Both the position numbers and the translations under genes were made by a program. From assembly GCA_002633005.1 (NCBI GenBank), contig NMRA01000633.1:97067-143938 (forward strand): a stretch of 46,872 nt of DNA, written 5' to 3'. The notes under the pieces were generated by a model. It had not been told where the DNA came from. It made no database searches and saw nothing but the letters and a program-made list of their open reading frames with translations. Shown one piece after another: positions 22,461 through 32,978 of the stretch (the first letter of the stretch is position 1; each line of letters begins with the position of its first letter). The stretch comes from Phoronis australis. Its lineage: Eukaryota; Phoronida; Phoronidae.

Positions 22461-23236
22461 AGGATTGGTAAGACTTTTCACTACTCAATGGCCTAGGGTC
22501 CCCATGAGAAAAACATTGTCACACATTTTAAACATTTCCAAGCATATTTTCTTGTATTGCACAGTACAATTTGATAACAGCTGCATTTGTGACAACTTGA
22601 GAAATTGCACTTGAACTAAGCCCTTTCCCAACCCAATAAAATTTTCACCTTCTTTCAAGTATCAAATGCATAAATTAAGCTAAGCTAGCACATAAACTAC
22701 ATGAAACACCATCAGATAAGCAACACTGAGAGTGGCCCTATAACAGGGGCAAGTAACACGTTTCTCAATCAATCTCTTCTCCAGCTCGCTCTACTTACCA
22801 TATTAGTCCCTATCAACATCCCCCTTTAGCCAATCACACACCTCGTAATGTTCCCTTGATGCACCTACATATGCCCACCTTCAACTACATACACATAATT
22901 GAACTTGCTAATGTTTTTGTAAATGCACTTCTATGAAGAATTTCACCTCCATTAGAAAAGCAATTTGCTAACCTCAAGGTGAGTTTAAGGATATGGAAGA
23001 ACTTAACTTTAATATTTCTTTTCTTTTCAATACTGAATACCTATGTGGAGAACTCTTTCATCTTTAATCCTAGTTATCTTTAAAATCAACATCATACCTG
23101 ATTATGGTAGAAAATAGTTTACTGCTCTTCTGAGGTTAAAGGTAACAGGGCTGTAGCTCAATTTGAATCTCCTGCCAGGCATAGAGCAGTTCCTATGTAC
23201 TCTCAGTCCTTTCATTCACACAGTTTCCATAAAAGA

Positions 23237-23717
23237 GTTAACAAGGTGTACATAGGATAGAAAGATGCCTAAGAAAAGGATAAAAAGGCTGTAGTTTTGA
23301 TTGTGAGAGAGTTGTGCGTCTGCATGCATACGACCGTTGAGAATGACTGCATCGAATCAAAGTAGCTGAACCGCCTCTGTGACTTTGTGTTCATAATCAC
23401 AGTAAGTTGTTAAAAAAGATAAATCAAAATTCATTCATTTCATCAGTAATTTGACATTTTGCTGCTTCGATCTCCTGCCCACAGTGCACTTTTATCACTA
23501 ACTGAATTTCTGTTGTCCATTTCTTACTTGGCTTATTGGTATCATTCTAATACAATAACAATAATAATGATAAAAATAATAATAATGGCACATACATATA
23601 AAACATATTTTTATAATCCCTGATCCTTTTTCTTAAAGAAAATATATACTTTAACGAGTTGACAACTTCACAAAGCCTGGTATTTGATATATGAGTTAGA
23701 ATGGAGTCCCAGTAGCA
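23237..23717 (+). repeat. M repeat family, copy 1
   Basis: Dispersed repeat running from gttaacaaggtgtacatagg through tttgacattttgctgcttcg to ttgatatatgagttagaatg. It is homologous in direct orientation to 26700-27738 (there interrupted or longer in the middle) and in inverted orientation to 27818-28043. Its right end equals the TIR of the element at 26410-27738. No coding capacity is visible. Confidence 0.75.
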
Positions 23718-23834
23718 CACATTTTTAACACTTTTAAAATGGTTCGAAGAAATCATAAGGAATCACGTAGTACCTATCCCATAACCAATACACAATCCGT
23801 AGTCAAAGAAAGTTTAAATAAACACGCCACTCAC

Positions 23835-23888
23835 GATACTGACCCAAAGAATACACCGCCATTTTGAACTAACCGCGAAACCGGAAGT
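23835..23888 (-). promoter_or_regulatory. Candidate alternative promoter / first exon (YY1 + ETS sites)
   Basis: On the minus strand, ACTTCCGG (ETS core, 23888-23881) is followed 15 bases later by CAAAATGGCGG (YY1-type, 23866-23856) and then by a splice donor TATC|GTGAGT (exon edge 23835). YY1 sites in this orientation just downstream of a start site are a known promoter feature in animals. The ATG of the YY1 site opens MAVYSLGQY, but joining in phase to the exon at 6311 would be out of frame, so a transcript from here would more likely use the internal ATG MPAPSPG in that exon. Confidence 0.35.
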
Positions 23889-23889
23889 A

Positions 23890-26400
23890 CAATTCGTTCA
23901 GGAACCCAGGCTTAAGAACACTGCCTCTGTGACTGGAGCAGTGTCTGTTACCAGCCTGCAACTAGGGATAACATAAACGACAGCAGACCTTAACTTTAAC
24001 AAAACCAAAATAGGGACAATATGTACTGAAACTCTTGACAACATGTAGTAAAATAAATTTTGCGTGAAATTATTTTGCCGGACTCGGACGTGCAGCCAAT
24101 GACCCAGTGTGAACCGATTGAGACCACTGCGCTGGTGAAAGACGAAGGTATGCCATCCCCGGCTGTTTTATCTGAATAAATGGTTCAAATCATAAATGCC
24201 ATATACATACAAAGATAGTTTCAGACACTTGCATAAAATTATGGCTAGTCAACAACTCTGTGTCAACGATTGAATAACAAGGCCTACTATGGCAGGCTAG
24301 GCTTAGGGTGTTTTACTGAGTGTAATTAACTCTGGTAAGCAAACAGCATAAACAGAACAATGAACTTGCAACATCACAACAATTGAATAAAATTGCTATA
24401 CAGTTAGAACATTCTGACGATTAAACTTTCAAAAATATCGAAAATAAATTTTGACGGAAGATACCGGCGACTTCCGTTAACAGCCGAGAGGCTGACTGCC
24501 AACAAATAACAATGGACATAATGCCATTTGGTAGCGAAACAAATTCAGGAAGAAAACTTGCCATTGTGTCAAATGGTACTAATGAGTTTAAAGTAAAAGG
24601 AATAATTCACACTTAGCCAGAAACATTCCTATAAGCTGCTACCCAGGGGGGGGGGAGTGGGGCAGACCGCCAGGCCTGCCTTGCGCAGACATCTGTGCTC
24701 CAGGGGCAACATGAACACATTAATTAGCTACCCTGGCCTTGAATGAGTGAAATTCCTGTGACAAAGAGGTTAAAAATAATGCATTATGCTCTTAAAACTG
24801 CAATATTTTCCCATCGCCGACTTTCAGCTTATTGACTGAAATTCACTACACTCCTTCCCCGTTTGCGCCGCGGAATTTTTAAATTTAGACAGCAATTTTT
24901 GTCAGGTTTTAAAATATATTTTACCTAATAATTGAAAAACAAAGCCAACTTAGCAACTCAATATTATCCCAGCGAAGGATCATGACAACTGGAGTGATTT
25001 GCTTCGTTGGTTATTGTGTCCGGTCAGCCAAATCAAGTACAGGTTATTGCAACTGAATTGTGATGTTCACTGTTTTGAAATAAAACTTGTTTTTATTTGT
25101 CGAAACATCGCCATGTAGGGATTTTTTTTTATCTTACAAATTTAATGGCCAGTAAAGCCGGTGCCGATTTGCTGCCAAGTACGCACTGCACTCACACGGC
25201 CGGTTAGTCACAAAGCAATTGCTCACTTCAGACCACAGTGAGACTGGTACTTTGCATCAGTTTCACAATAAGGCGATAAATACAACACATTTGCTGATCA
25301 AGAAAGTTTCTTCCTCTATCTTATTACCTAAACGGATACTGTTGCTAAAATTGGATGTACCTTCCCGATGAGTCAGGGCTGACCTCAGTAGCCGAGTAGT
25401 GGCCACGGCACATATGACGTACTTCACAAACTTATGATTATGCATTAAATACCATTTGTCATATACAAAGAACAGGTAAAATTTGGACAACAAATAATCA
25501 CGTTTGCATAAAAAGAACCAAAATGAGAATCAGAAACAACCAAACAAAGTAACAATGCATTTACGCTCAAGGTGATGTCGATAAGTTTTCAAGGAAAACA
25601 TGTACGTCATTCAGGAATAGTTCCTGAACTGATGCACAGGAACTCAGGTCAGGAATAGTCAATGATTTTCCGATCTCGGCCGAGGTATAAAATTGTGCTC
25701 AGAAAGGCTTTTAGTTTGATAAGAGAAAGGATGTGAACATTATGCCATGTTACATATTACTTAATTTGGTATATATCTTTAAGTTTTTGAACTACATTGC
25801 CCTCTGAGATAAGGACTTTAACTTACAAATATGTGCTCTAATTATGCAGCATGATTTGTTAAGTTATGAGCACACTGTAATACAGCATCCGGTGATGAGC
25901 CAACTCTCTATCATAACTTTAAGACGGCACTAAGTGTCATACATCTCCCATACCCATGCACTGTTAATGCCAAACAATTTAAGAGCAGTCTGCAGGAATT
26001 TAGACAATAAGGACTTATTTGATTTGGGTTAATAAGCTTTTGTTGAGCAGCATATTTGGTCCTGCTAACTATAATAATGCTTTCACAAGCACAAACAATA
26101 GGTAAAAACAGCAGTCCAATAAGTGCATACTCCAATCAATAGCAAACCACAGTGCTGTAAAAAGTTCATTGTACATAAATCACAACAATGAGCTCATTGA
26201 TCAGAAGTACTTGTGGGAACAGTGGATGGGGCACAAAGGAAGATGGCTTGGCCAATAACTGCATCAACAGGTTGGCACTAGCTCAAACAGATAACATAAG
26301 ATTTTTATATCAAGTCATCAATTAAATTCAAATCTATTCAAAAAGAAGCCTGTTCTAGCAGTACAATAAACATTCCGGTTTAATTAAGGTTATCTCAAAC
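23890..26400. other. Intron 1 sequence, no gene recognised
   Basis: A run of nine or more G lies near 24648. Mildly CpG-bearing stretches lie around 24060-24130 and 24450-24500, and CCTTCCCCGTTTGCGCCGCG is at about 24853. No open frame here has recognisable homology. Confidence 0.45.
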
Positions 26401-26409
26401 CTTATTTAG

Positions 26410-27738
26410 TGGCCTCCATTCTAACTCATATATCAAAACAAGAGCAACGTGGACCCCTGAAATGCACCCACGAATGCACCGTAAACAGTGCGATTATAAG
26501 GGTGTTTATTTGTATCATAAAAATGGCCACTAGATGGCGCAAAATGTGTCGAATCCATCCGAAAACTGGAATGTCATCAAAGCTATTTACCAAATTTCAT
26601 AAAAATCTATAAAAGAACTTCTGAGAAATCGAAGAAAACGGAAAAAGTGAAATTGCCACTTGGAGGCTATGGGCGCAAAACAATCATCATATTGAGTCCA
26701 CGAGGTATACTTATGATAGAACAGTGCCAAGGAAAATGAAGACAAAACATAGCTTTAATCCCGAGGGAGTTGTGCATCTACATGCATACCACCACTGAGA
26801 ACGATAGGCTACGAGTCGCCTCACATTTATGAGGTCACAAACACAGCAAGTCATGAAAAGACATAAAACCTAACCCTAATTCCCTAATTCAATAAGTAAA
26901 TTGACATTTCGCTGTTTCAATCTCATGCTAATGACATGCTTTAACCACCCACTCAATTTTTGTAATCCACAGACTATGTGTATAACAATGATCTGTGACC
27001 TACTCAAAAGTAGGTCAAACAACAATAAAAACAGTTGATCCCACCTTGTGCATGGGGACAATACGTTTTTATGATAATTAAGTTAATTACGCACTGCAAA
27101 TTCAGTTGACATTGCGAGTGAATGTTGAAATATTCAACATGCTTTAGGCATGTATAGGTTATACAGAACGAAAACAAGTTTTCACCGAATAATTAACCGA
27201 AGACTGAGATTTTCAGCTTTTTCTCGGCTTTGGCAAAGCGACTTTATTTCAACCTAGGAACACGAGTTCTCGAAAGCGGCTTGGTGGATTTCGCTGAAAC
27301 TTTCCTAACTTAATATATATTCATCAATCTCAAAAACGCTGTTATAATTTTTCTTTTAAGGCCTAGTTTTGAGTAATGTAACAAAGACAAATACGACTTC
27401 TATGTTTCACAAAAAATGCCTTACGTTGTGCGAGCTGATTTCTCATAGAAACCAAACGAAGACTATTCGAAAATTCCTAACAGCATTTTTGAGGTAAATG
27501 GTGAAGTTTTCATTTAAATAAGGTTTCACTAAAAATCGACTAAGGGGTTATTTCACTATGAATTTGCCCATTTTAAAAATGAAATTTTGACGTAAAAAAG
27601 GTGTTAACAGAATTATAATAATGGTACATAAATACAAAACGTATTTTTATATTACCTGAAATCCTTTTCTTTCAGAAAATATATACTTTTATTCCTTGAG
27701 AAAGCTTAGTTTTTTGATATGAGTTAGAATGGAGGCCA
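26410..27738. mobile_element. TIR element containing M copy 2 and CTCF-motif sequence
   Basis: The left end TGGCCTCCATTCTAACTCAT and the right end (reverse complement) TGGCCTCCATTCTAACTCAT are identical over 20 bases, then agree with a 2-bp indel. Inside, a CTCF-motif block (26439-26690) follows the left TIR directly, then M-family sequence up to the right TIR. No transposase ORF or clear target duplication was seen. The arrangement may mean that the CTCF-motif sequence inserted next to the TIR, or that it is part of the element. Confidence 0.65.
26439..26690 (+). repeat. CTCF-motif repeat family, block 4 (head portion)
   Basis: The block starts with the clearest family head, caagagcaacgtggacccct then gaaatgcacccacgaatgca. 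It carries CCACTAGATGGC followed by GC at 26527-26538 and a decayed CCACTTGGAGGC at 26656. Confidence 0.85.
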
Positions 27739-27817
27739 TTTCTCACTTACTGAAACTAAAAGCGAACTTTTACCTCAAGTGAGCAAATACTGCAGGAAAC
27801 CAAGTTACAGTGTGTTG

Positions 27818-28043
27818 TGAGCATGAGATTGAAACAACAAAATGTCAAATTAACAATGAAATTCATGACATTGGGTGAAGACTTATCTTTTTTCACAACT
27901 TGCTATGTTTATGACACCGAAGTGGATAGTCATCCGGACTCGATGCCATTTGTGCTCAACGGTCGTATGTACTAACTCTCTCAGGATCAAACTTTTCTTT
28001 CCTTTACTACCACATCTTTCTATCCTACATACACCTTGTTGAC
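27818..28043 (-). repeat. M repeat family, copy 3 (inverted)
   Basis: This is the reverse complement of 23237-23490 (for example gtcaacaaggtgtatgtagg versus gttaacaaggtgtacatagg). It directly precedes the 39-bp minisatellite. Confidence 0.75.
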
Positions 28044-28057
28044 TCAGTATTATCACA

Positions 28058-28360
28058 CTGTCATAGACTGACTGGTCCATATAACTGCACTAGACCCTGT
28101 CATAGACTGACTGGTCCATATAACTACACTGGATACTGCCATAGACCGACTGGTCCATATAACTACACTGGACCCTGTCATAGACTGACTGGTCCATATT
28201 ACTACACTAGACCCTGTCATAGACCGACTGGTCCATATAACTACACTGGACACTGTCATACACTGACTAGTCCATACAACTACACTAGACACTGTCATAC
28301 ACTGACTGGTAAATATAACTACAGTACACTAAACCTTGTCATACACTGACTGGTAAATAA
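28058..28360. repeat. 39-bp minisatellite, left part, ~7.5 copies
   Basis: Units start at 28058, 28097, 28136, 28175, 28214, 28253 and 28292 (ctgtcatagactgactggtc ...), followed by a variant unit. The array breaks off at 28360 where K copy C and a LINE intervene. It resumes at 32150-32226 and again at 32546-32610 with the same unit (ctacactagaccctgtcata). Confidence 0.95.
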
Positions 28361-28384
28361 ACAAGAAAGTCCTCTAATCTTTCT

Positions 28385-30770
28385 ACCAGCCCATGCTCAC
28401 TTAACCGCCCATCCCCTACTTCAGGTGGATTTTCGATTTAAGCGCCCACCGCTCAGTTAAGCGCCCCTCTGCGATTTGTGAAGACTTCCAGTTAAGCGCC
28501 TACCTTTCGGCAAAGCGCACATCCCCGACTTTTAAAGGTTGAAGGTTTAGCACCCAGTGCTAAAGCAACGCGCGATTCCCCGACTTTTAGATCGACGATC
28601 ACAATGAGTGCAACGACGGCCTCCGAGCCGGCAGTTTGGCAATGTGAATTATAATACAAGTAACAAATTATTGTTCCGGGTCATGGATATACTTCAAAAT
28701 ATAATACTTAAACGTTTTTTGTCACTTTATTTTCTTTTCATGTTCACAAAGTTTAAGAAGCAACCCTGCTGGCTTCAATACCTCCGCTTTTAGTGATGCG
28801 GTCTCCCGCGCTGAGTTTCCGTCTGCAGTGCACTAGATAAAACATATATTCAAAAAAATCAGGCCAGAGAAATGTGGCAGTGGTTTTGCCAACCCTTCCA
28901 ATTCACATTAGGTGGGAAGCTCTCGTATTTTGAAGACTTCCCGTAACTCACGGAAAGATGTCAAAATTCTTCCTATTTTGATGAATGTAATTGCCAGGTT
29001 GAGGGTGTGTGGCGACCGAACGGACAGTGTGCCTCACCGACTTGCTGTCTTTCGATTTCTGAATTCAAAGGTTGGCAATACGTTACTGGATGTTTGTGTA
29101 TCATCTTGAAGTAATAAATTTTATGTTTCACTTATTCAAGGTACCTAAACTACACGGTCAACGGACTCAAAAACACGGGAACGGACGCATGAACACGACT
29201 CACGGACCGGCAAACACCGTCCACTGACTCACAAACACGGGAACGGACTCACAAAACACGATCCACGCACCCAAATACACGGGACACGGACTCATATTCA
29301 CGAGGAAACACGGTTAACGGAACGCCCAACACGGTCAACGGACAAAATGTCAACTTCAGCGTTGACAGCTGTGTAATGGGTGCGAGATTAAATATATTTT
29401 TGATGTTATTTTTGTCTGTACTGTGATTTAATTGTTGTGATTTAGAAACAATAAACATTATTGAAACTAATTATTCGTTCTGAAATTTATTAACTTTCCA
29501 AACCTGTTTGTAACATCCTCGTCCGCAAGCCTCAAGAGAGCGCTGATCGCTAAGCAGATTAACACCATCTTGAGGCTGACCTAGGAAGGCGATGAGTCCG
29601 TGTCCCGTGTTTATGGCATGCTTTATCGGCGTGGATCGTGTTTGGCGGTCCGTTAACCGTGTTTCCTCGTGAATATGAGTCCGTGTCCCGTGTATTTGGG
29701 TGCGTGGATCGTGTTTTGTGAGTCCGTTCCCGTGTTTGTGAGTCAGTGGACGGTGTTTGCCGGTCCGTGAGTCGTGTTCATGCGTCCGTTCCCGTGTTTT
29801 TGAATCCGTTGACCGTGTAGTTTAGGTACCTTGTTATTGCATCTCAGTCAAACTGGCGTTAGCAGACTTCGGCAATGTCGCTGGCGGTTCTTTATAATAC
29901 TATTTCTTGCGACAACCCCCGCCTATGCGTGACTGTGAGTTATCACATCCACCTACCTCTTTTAGCTTTCCGAATATTTTTGTTTCTTCATTGGCCAGTT
30001 TCAGCCTGAACAAGATTCTTACCATTCGAGTGTGGTAATGACGTGCACGCAGCTAGCAACGGGCATAGAACATCGGGCTTAGGGAACATCATGCCGGGAA
30101 ATAATGGAACAGACTTGATATCGCAGTTGGTCATTGGAACCCAGGAATATAGTAAAACACTGATCTTGTGCGACGTTGGAATGGTGCACGCGCTTAAGTT
30201 CCCACACTCCGGAGTGCATGTTACCTTGACAACAACATATATGTGAGTGACAGGTGACTCATACATACGTGCGTGCTGAATCTCGCCGCTGTATTTTGCC
30301 ACAAAAATCGACACGCATATTGAAAGAGGCTATTACATATTACACGGCGGCATTCCAAGTAGCGATTGTCTGCAGGCATATTGCGCGCAAACAGCGGGAC
30401 TGACCAATGCCTTAGTGCGATATTGTAGGTTATATTATAATAGGATAATCTGTACTTATTGCATGTACAATAATTTTCGTTCCACCAAAGTTTGGTAAGT
30501 TGGTCGTTTCAGAATGAATCGCTGTTTTGTGACCTTTGTCATATATTTATGCAGCGGCTCGAAATTTTCTTCAGCGTATCCTAAAAATTGCAAAAGTAAC
30601 CGAAACGTTAGCCAATAAAACGCGTCACAGATAGGTTTTAAATTATATCCCGTGTTCATGCGAAATGTTTACATGTCAATGAGGGTTGTTTGTTCTTGAT
30701 AAGTGTTCAACTTGATTGGGCAACAACCAAATAAAGGCCGGATTTGCTTTATGTTTGCCAGGTTTCTATT
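28385..30770. mobile_element. K element copy C, interrupted and truncated at the right
   Basis: The region is colinear with K copies A and B from the GCCCATGCTCACTTAACCGC region to tttgccaggtttct near 30767, where a 5'-truncated LINE begins. The left terminal ~15 bases of the K TIR are not recognisable and the right TIR is missing. A 697-bp foldback element plus its target duplication interrupts it at 29132-29838. The copy lies in the middle of a 39-bp minisatellite that resumes at 32150. Confidence 0.75.
29137..29833. mobile_element. Foldback DNA transposon with 185-bp TIRs, 697 bp
   Basis: The ends are CAAGGTACCTAAACTACACG and its inverse. The inverted repeats span 29137-29321 and 29649-29833. 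By eye they agree at 184 of 185 positions, with one C/T difference and no gap. The TIRs are built of repeated short modules (acacgggaacggac, acacgatccacgc, acacggtcaacgga). TTATT duplicates flank the element (29132-29136, 29834-29838). K copy B at ~18434 reads cgcttattgcatctcag, the uninterrupted target. The ~327-bp centre has no ORF. Near-identical TIRs suggest a recent insertion or ongoing homogenisation. The superfamily is not assigned. Confidence 0.92.
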
Positions 30771-32150
30771 TTCCGCCAAAAATAGGCTAGATACCTGACG
30801 ACCATGTAAAGGTGTCCAATGTGGCCCGAATAATATTTCAGTGCTTCTGTATGCTGACGATATTGCACTTTTTTGTCTGAGAATGAAAATGACAAGCAAG
30901 ATATGGTAAAGGTTTTAAAGAACCGGTGTAAAAAGTGGAGAATGGTTGGGAACATGGCAAAAACTAATGTTGTCCATTTTCGAGCTAAGTCTGTGCCAAG
31001 AAGCAATTTTGAATTCATTTTGAACAGTGTCATCAGTTATAAATCCTCATACAAATATTTAGGCTGTATTCTGAATCAACACCTTGACTTCAAAGAAAAT
31101 TTGAATAGGTTATATGAATCTTCTGATAGAGCGTTAGGGAAGATATCTCAACATTCTGTGATAACAAGAATCTAGGATTCGAAACGTTTAAAACATTTTT
31201 TATTCATGTGTGGCACCAATTTTGGATTACTGGTCATCTGTTTGGGGTTACAAAAATTTTCGCAATGATGAAAATATTCAAAACAGCTATGCGTTTTTAT
31301 TTAGGGGTCAACCGATTTACAGCCACTCATGCTGTTAGTGGCGATATGGGGTGGGACTCCACTGGAAATAGATTTAAATTGAATATGCTTCATCCTTGGA
31401 ACAAACTAGTAACCACAGGTGGTGATAGGTTACTGAAGAATGTATTTCTATGGGACTACTCTGTCAGTAGAAAGGGTTGGATAGAAAGAATCAAAAATTT
31501 GTTTAACATAACTGGCATGCAATCTTGTTTTCAATCTGACTACTTGTAACATAGTAGATGCTAGAAACAAACTATTTGATTACTCGAAACATGTTTGAGC
31601 TGAGTCTGTTTTAACAAAACCCAAGTTAAGACCTACATTTTACTTAAGCACGAATTTTTAACTGAGCCGTATGTAAAGATTAATCTATCTCGTTCCTAGC
31701 AATCTCTTCTGGCTCAACTTAGAGCAGGAAATCTCCCATTGCACTTGGAGACTGGTCACTATGTAAAACTCTTGTAAATGAAAGACTGCTTGTGTTGTGA
31801 TTCTGGTTCTGTGGAGGATGAGCTACATTTTGTGTTTGATTGTTATCTTTATAACTCACGGAGGTCTATTCTGTTTAGTAATGTTTCACTTCAAATCCTG
31901 AACTTTGCAGATTTCAGGAGATTAAATACGTTAAAATTGCTATTTCAGTATATCCCTTGGCAATTTGTCAAATATATTAAGTCTGCTTTTGAACTTAAAA
32001 ACCAACGCAATTATGGTAGGCCTACATCTGAGTTGTGTGGTTAAAGTGACTTAAGCTCAACTGGGCAGGGTACTTATCTTTCTTATGAATGTTATACCTA
32101 TAACTGTTTGAATTAATTGTACTTGTCACTATAATAAATGAATACTACTA
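30771..32150 (+). pseudogene. LINE (non-LTR) reverse transcriptase, 5'-truncated, frameshifted
   Basis: Non-LTR retrotransposon 3' end. GVQCGPNNISVLLYADDIAL includes the catalytic YADD (30850-30861) of the reverse transcriptase palm. A frameshift in the following T run moves the frame to LSENENDKQDMVKVLKNRCK and then KWRMVGN, KTNVVHFR and YKYLG (30873-31175), typical thumb-side motifs. A third stretch (31208-31549) holds RFYLGVNRF, GDMGW and KNVFLWD. A last one (31778-32044) holds the C-terminal CLCC...ELHFVFDC zinc-knuckle-like motif. Stops and frameshifts make it non-functional. The 3' tail aataaatgaatactactact is a microsatellite-like tail and abuts the interrupted minisatellite. Confidence 0.9.
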
Positions 32151-32226
32151 CTACAACTACACTAGACCCTGGCCTACACTGACTAGTAAATATAACTACA
32201 CTAGACCCTGTCATACATACACCGAT
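32150..32226. repeat. 39-bp minisatellite, middle part
   Basis: Two units of the array at 28058 (ctacactagaccctggccta / ctacactagaccctgtcata) lie between two LINE insertions. Confidence 0.85.
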
Positions 32227-32545
32227 GTATAATAACAATATTAATAATGTTTATTGCACATCATAGGCTTTGCCTACTAGTACATATATAAATTCAAACG
32301 TATATTCAGAATATTTACACGGAGAGCAGTTCTTCTCTTAAAGCCACAGCCTTCTGAATATACAATGCAAGGCGCTGGATACTGTCATGATTTCTTCTAA
32401 GGCCTCCAGGAACAGGGCATCGACACATGAAACGAGGCTCATCTTCAATTTCACCCAGACAGCATATGCCGCATATTCTCTCACCTCTATGAATACCCAT
32501 ATGTCTCCCTTTCTCTCTATTAAGTGAGTGACATGAACATCGAAA
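32227..32545 (-). pseudogene. LINE ORF2 C-terminal fragment, minus strand
   Basis: A minus-strand frame reads HSLNREKGRHMGIHRGERIC followed by GICCLGEIEDEPRFMCRCP. The pattern (LN-E-GRH, ERIC-x2-C, IEDE-x-HF-x4-CP) is the C-terminal cysteine-histidine motif of CR1/RTE/Jockey-group LINE ORF2 proteins; the usual His is Arg here. Only the last ~80 residues are present. The 3' tail (AT-rich, ttattaataatattgttatt on the minus strand) lies at 32227. It is a separate insertion from the LINE at 30771, of different sequence and opposite orientation. Confidence 0.8.
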
Positions 32546-32612
32546 TTGCGCAACTACAATAGACCCAGTCATACACTAACTGGAGTGCATAACTTCACTA
32601 GACCCTATCATA
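32546..32612. repeat. 39-bp minisatellite, right remnant
   Basis: Two degenerate units (ctacaatagacccagtcata, then cactagaccctatcatacat) complete the interrupted array. Confidence 0.8.
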
Positions 32613-32835
32613 CATCAGAACACATTATAGTCTACAATGGCCTCAAAACAGCATCTCGGATGAATTCAAACGTACAGGAATGGAAAGATTGAATGCTCAC
32701 TTCTCAACCTGAGGTAGAAATATGTTTGGCTCAATGTGATTATCCACAGCATAATTACTTGTAACTGACCTAGGTGACATCCTTCAGCCTAGTGTAACCT
32801 CTGCTGGTATTTCACTACCTGCTTTTCTGCACCAG

Positions 32836-32978
32836 GTCACGGGCAGCACAACACTGAAAAAAGTGGGGGCTATAGCCCAAGTCCTCTTGTAGTACACAGC
32901 CCATAGACCATGGGCGGCGCAGCACTGAAAAAAGTGGGGGTTATAGCCCGCCCAGCCCCCTATGGTGCGCCGCCCATG
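32836..32978. repeat. Duplicated GC-rich hairpin repeat
   Basis: The phrase aacactgaaaaaagtggggg with ctatagccc occurs at ~32849 and again, as agcactgaaaaaagtggggg with ttatagccc, at ~32921. The second is enclosed by perfect 13-base inverted arms CATGGGCGGCGCA (32909-32921) and TGCGCCGCCCATG (32966-32978). A third, diverged piece (gcgcagcacagaaaaaagtt) is at ~37177. It is probably a small foldback MITE; a hairpin RNA is possible but unsupported. Confidence 0.7.

Noticed and set aside
22115-22488. Cysteine/valine-rich minus-strand frames
   Set aside because: These are translations of the CA/CAGA microsatellite and contain an N.
28058-28360. Regularly spaced repeats resembling a CRISPR array
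   Set aside because: Units are contiguous with no unique spacers, in a eukaryotic intron; it is a minisatellite.
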